Shown piece by piece: positions 60,640-64,000 of a DNA stretch of 64,000 nt. The stretch spans positions 3,410,001 to 3,474,000 of the forward strand of contig CM074700.1 in the NCBI GenBank assembly GCA_037367355.1, written 5' to 3'. The translations under genes and the position numbers were made by a program. Each line of letters begins with the position of its first letter. Positions within the stretch are counted from its first letter, which is position 1. The notes under the pieces are model-generated. The model saw only the letters and a list, made by a program, of their open reading frames with translations, ran no database searches and was not told the origin of the DNA. The stretch comes from Neoscytalidium dimidiatum (lineage: Eukaryota; Ascomycota; Dothideomycetes; Botryosphaeriales; Botryosphaeriaceae).

Positions 60640-61194
60640 AACTGTATACTTGCTGATGGTAGATGTGATCGGAGGGCTGTAAGGGAAGATATAGTAGATG
60701 CCTACTTCGCGGTTGTAGGCGAAGACGAGGACGCCAGTTTTCTTGATTGCTTGTCTAGATTGCAGCCGCCGGCTTTCCTTAAAGGTGTAGTGTCTGACTT
60801 GCTCGCGCGGGCGGCGGAAGAGAGAAAAGAAGGATTCGTACAGAAACTTCGAGAGGCTAGACTTGTTACGCCGACACTCTAAGATGTATGCGCGAGTCGA
60901 CCGCTACGAAGGTCGATTCAGCACCAACGCAGGGTTCGCCGGGCAAATTGAAGCGGGGGATCGACGATAGCTGGGTTGACCAACGCACAACAGCTGAGGC
61001 CGACGGATACGCAGGAGCGGAGATGCGGTACTTAAAGTGTGAAGGCGATGCGCTTGTGCGATGAACAGCAACGGCGCTGGCATCTGGTCGCGGAGGCCGC
61101 GGTGTTGAAGGATACATCATACATCGATGCGCACAGGCCAGAGCGAACCCCACTTACCTCAAATGCTGCATCTGTTCTAATTCATTCATTCCCA
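60640..61194. other. Possible lost C-terminal coding part of the NLR gene, then promoter of the Zn2Cys6 gene
   Basis: The first 240 bases continue the NLR frame without a stop for 80 codons (from NCILADGRCDRRAV to LREARLVTPTL) and end in TAA at 60880-60882. The remaining 310 bases lie before the transcription-factor ATG and show no gene. Confidence 0.6.
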
Positions 61195-62901
61195 ATGCCT
61201 CCTCCAATCCGCTCAACACAACGTGCTCCTCTTTCTTGCACTGCTTGTTACGCCAGAAAGGTCAAATGCAGCCGAGAAATACCGTGTCGGGCATGCATCA
61301 GCCGCGGGGCAGCTTTGCACTGCCGACGTGAGACCGTCCGCGTTCGCGGTCAGCTCCGCACTGCCGATTCCCCAAGCTCAAACCCCAGCTACGAGGCTCT
61401 TCTGCAGGAAAACGCCAGGCTCTCTGCTCTGCTTGCCGCTAAGGATGGCTCAGATATGTCAAGAGACCCAAATGTGCCTCATAATGCCGTGGTTGATATG
61501 ACAGAGCAGTACGAACGACGTCTTTTCCTCATTGTTGGCCAGTCGAGACAGCCCAGGAGCGTCTTTCAGGATTCTCACGTCTGGATGCCTTCCATGGAAT
61601 GCAGTCAGGCTTTTATTCAACACGCCAGTATATGGACGTCATGGATCCACTTTGCCTTCTTCTTCCCCGATTTCCAGCGCGAACATGCGCAGTTTTGGCA
61701 ACGCTTCCCCGTTTCTTCGTCTTTAAGCGTCGAAGATCCTCTATGGCTGGCAATCTACTTCAGCGTCCTTTCTTCCACCATCCTCTTCATGGGTGAATCC
61801 GAGTTCGCCAGCAGCCACCCTCCGTCTACGAAACAAGAGTCTCTCCTGCGGAACTGGTACGACTCCGCTCTCTACTTCTTGGACAAAGCAGACTTCATGC
61901 AGAGATCAACGATAGCCATCCCCCAGGCCATCGCTATCCTTGGAATCGTCGCAACCAACATCGGAGACACGTGTCGCCATTCGAACCTGTGGGCGTGCGC
62001 TATCCGCGTTGCTAAAGAGCTGAACCTCGGCTCCGACCGAGAGAACCGGAACGAATCTGTCGTGGAGCGCGAGGCTCGGAGACGGCTCTGGTGGACACTG
62101 GTCCTTTGCGAATGGCTCCCTTGTCCTTCCCGGACAGCTTGCATCAGCGATGTTGACTTCGACTGCGAGCTTCCGGCAGATATGGACGACGAGCAACTAC
62201 AAGCGACAAACTTGGGCGACCTGCGCTCCGTCAGGAAGGGCCCGCGTCCGATACAGTATCACATAGCTATGAGCAAGATCGCCATCATCTTCTATCAATT
62301 GCGGTCGAAAATCCGGTTGCGCAGGTGGAGTGCTGCCGAGATTGCGCAATTCATTTTCATTGCGGATGACCAACTTGCCACTCTAATCGGCGAGTTGCCC
62401 AAACACCTTCAGAATGATGAGCCTGAAACGTCAGCAACGTTGGAGCGCGATGCAGCCCACCCATGGATCCCCTGGCAGAAGAAGAGTCTCACTATGGTTC
62501 TCTTGTACCACCGCATAGCCATCAACCGCATTCTACAGTCGCACTGGCTTGAGGGATCGACGAACTACGCTAGAGCGAGATCCATCTGTCTTTCGTCGGC
62601 CGTGGCAATCATAAGATCTGCATTGGCTGGTACAGGCCCATCTGACTTTTCCCGCATGAGACCATGGTAAGGAACCCACCACGGTCTAGCACGGACATCA
62701 CTCACATCAGATAGGGCCCTTGCTATGCACGTTTTCTCCGCGTCTGTGACGCTTGCGCTCGAAGCCAAGGGAAGCGGAGATCACTCGCCAGACTATACCT
62801 CGTACATTTCTCAGGGGAAAGATTTCTTGAGACGAGTAGAGTCTCAAAACATGGTTGCAAGGCAAGGTCGGGAGATATTAGACGAAATAAGTAATACTTA
62901 G
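61195..62901 (+). CDS. Zn2Cys6 fungal transcription factor
   Basis: Exons 61195-62666 and 62715-62901 give 552 residues. The zinc cluster is CTACYARKVKCSREIPC followed by RAC and ISRGAALHC: spacing CX2CX6CX5CX2CX8C, exact for the family. A short coiled coil follows (YEALLQENARLSALLAAKD). The fungal-specific middle domain covers about residues 140-420, with the signature ARRRLWWTLVLCEWLPCPSR then ACISDVDFDCELP. Exon 2 adds about 62 residues and joins through a 48-nt intron that splits a Trp codon. Upstream in-frame Mets exist, but the zinc cluster normally sits near the N-terminus, so 61195 is chosen. Its 3' end faces the dioxygenase gene 70 bp away. Confidence 0.92.
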
Positions 62902-62970
62902 AAAACTACGCACAGCAAATTGTACATAATCACGGTTGAAGTTCATCTTCTGCATGTACAACGAGGCACC

Positions 62971-64000
62971 TCAATCTTCGTATCGGAGTATTCCCGCCAA
63001 TTTCAATGTCAACTCGTTCTCCTCTGGCTCTTGGTATGGCCTCTCTCGAGAATATGTATCAGGTTTGCCAAGGCGGAGCTGTTTCTCACTACTGGGGAAG
63101 ATATTGGCATGCGGCCAATGCGTCTGCTTTCTGTCAGTGGATAAGTTGTCAGTGACGGCTTGAGTACGTACCGTTCCTGTTCTCTGTTTGAACAGATTTG
63201 ACTTCTTCTCCAGGTCAGCGGCGGAAGCAAAGGATGCAGGTGTGTAGCAGATGTCTGTGCTGTCAGCATTGAAATTCTTGAGCGATGCTTATTCTCAACT
63301 CACACATAGCGGCACGTGTAACCTCTGACTCGGGCATGATATTCCAATGGACCGTCCTTGAGTCCCACAGAATGAGATCTCCAGGATCAGCGCAGACCTT
63401 CTGCACTTCGCAACCACGGTCGAGAAACCAATCGACTTCCTCCTGTTGAAAGCCGAACCAATCTGCAGGACCCCATGTCTCACGATCTTGGACGTTGTGA
63501 GCTTTAAAAAACTGCTCGTTCAGTCTGCTGGAGCCTTTGACCACGATCAATCCACCGTCTTTCGGTCCGTTCGGCGCGAAGTTCAGAATTCCCTGCACGC
63601 ATTGCATACCCTTTCGCAGTGGGCTCTGGTCCACGTGCGGCCACGGTTCCGATGCTGGCCTGTCGGATGCGGGGATGGTCAGATTCATTCCATCGAATGA
63701 CACGAGGAGCTTGTCAGTGCCCCATAGCTTCGAGAAGGCTTCGATGACCTTGGGTTCACTGCTTTGGATCAGCTCACAGAAGCATGGGATGAGTAGTTCG
63801 AACAAAGCTCACCATCTAGCATCCCACATCACTTTCTCATGCTGCACGGCATAGCCATGGAACATACCACCCCTGGGTCGTGTCAGCCACGTCGTCCGAT
63901 CAAAAGCCAAAGCGTCTTTTACTTCATGTGAGCGGGGAGGTGATTGGCGTTCCATGTGGACCGATCATCTCTCTTGAAACCGTAAGGGAAGCTTTCAAGC
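62971..64000 (-). CDS. Phytanoyl-CoA dioxygenase-like Fe(II)/2-oxoglutarate enzyme, 5' end beyond the window
   Basis: Exons 64000-63923 (partial), 63872-63813, 63761-63304, 63254-63172 and 63123-62971 join in phase to the last 276 residues. Iron ligands are visible: HVD in PWPHVDQSPLRKGMQCVQG and the distal His in DPGDLILWDSRTVHWNIMP. Other supports: VIEAFSKLWGTDKLLVSFDG, GGLIVVKGSSRLNEQF, ICYTPASFASAADLEKKSNL and THWPHANIF near the end. Introns are 48-51 nt. The family hydroxylates many lipids and secondary metabolites; the substrate is unknown. The N-terminus and promoter lie right of 64000, so its cluster partners cannot be seen. Confidence 0.87.

Overview
The window is nuclear DNA from a filamentous ascomycete (Pezizomycotina). 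The evidence is the dense mix of single-exon and multi-exon genes with short GT-AG introns (about 48-140 nt, often with a CTAAC/CTGAC branch point), and families typical of this group: SAT4/rhodopsin-like membrane protein, LaeA-like methyltransferase, Zn2Cys6 regulator, alpha/beta-hydrolase-NACHT-ankyrin protein, fused BioD-BioA. The species cannot be named from the sequence alone. No tRNA, rRNA, CRISPR or intact transposon was recognised.

Layout. Bases 1-545: decayed piece of a fungal STAND/NLR N-terminal domain (minus strand). 1.0-16.1 kb, mostly housekeeping: TRM10 tRNA methyltransferase (-) and complex I subunit GRIM-19 (+) sharing a 310-bp promoter, a SAT4-type membrane protein (-), a 3.5-4.3 kb stretch without a recognisable gene, prenylcysteine oxidase (-), VPS4 ATPase (-), prefoldin subunit 6 (+). 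17-25.2 kb: sulfotransferase, TLDc/OXR1 protein, DszC/SfnB-like acyl-CoA-dehydrogenase-fold oxidoreductase, LaeA-like methyltransferase, all plus. 27.4-40.7 kb, accessory metabolism: amino acid transporter, crotonase-fold protein, pyroglutamyl peptidase (-), salicylate-hydroxylase-like FAD monooxygenase, a heavily mutated berberine-bridge-type FAD oxidase pseudogene, and an SDR (-).

43.6-50.5 kb is a compact biotin cluster: a fused dethiobiotin synthetase/DAPA aminotransferase (-), KAPA synthase (+) divergent from it, and biotin synthase (-) convergent with KAPA synthase. Together these cover the four dedicated steps from pimeloyl-thioester to biotin. As read here, the KAPA synthase reading frame breaks by one base at its second intron.

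51.5-55.2 kb: a Baeyer-Villiger-type flavin monooxygenase with an 11-nt microexon, and a DJ-1/PfpI protein with a predicted signal peptide. 55.9-60.6 kb: an NLR-like protein (alpha/beta-hydrolase, NACHT, ankyrin repeats) ending at a TAG beyond which the same frame stays open for 80 more codons. The right edge holds a Zn2Cys6 transcription factor and, converging on it, a phytanoyl-CoA-dioxygenase-like gene cut by the window end; these may border another gene cluster.

Gene models were assembled by hand from reading-frame continuity, splice consensus and recalled family patterns. Intron boundaries and remote functions are predictions, not measured facts.
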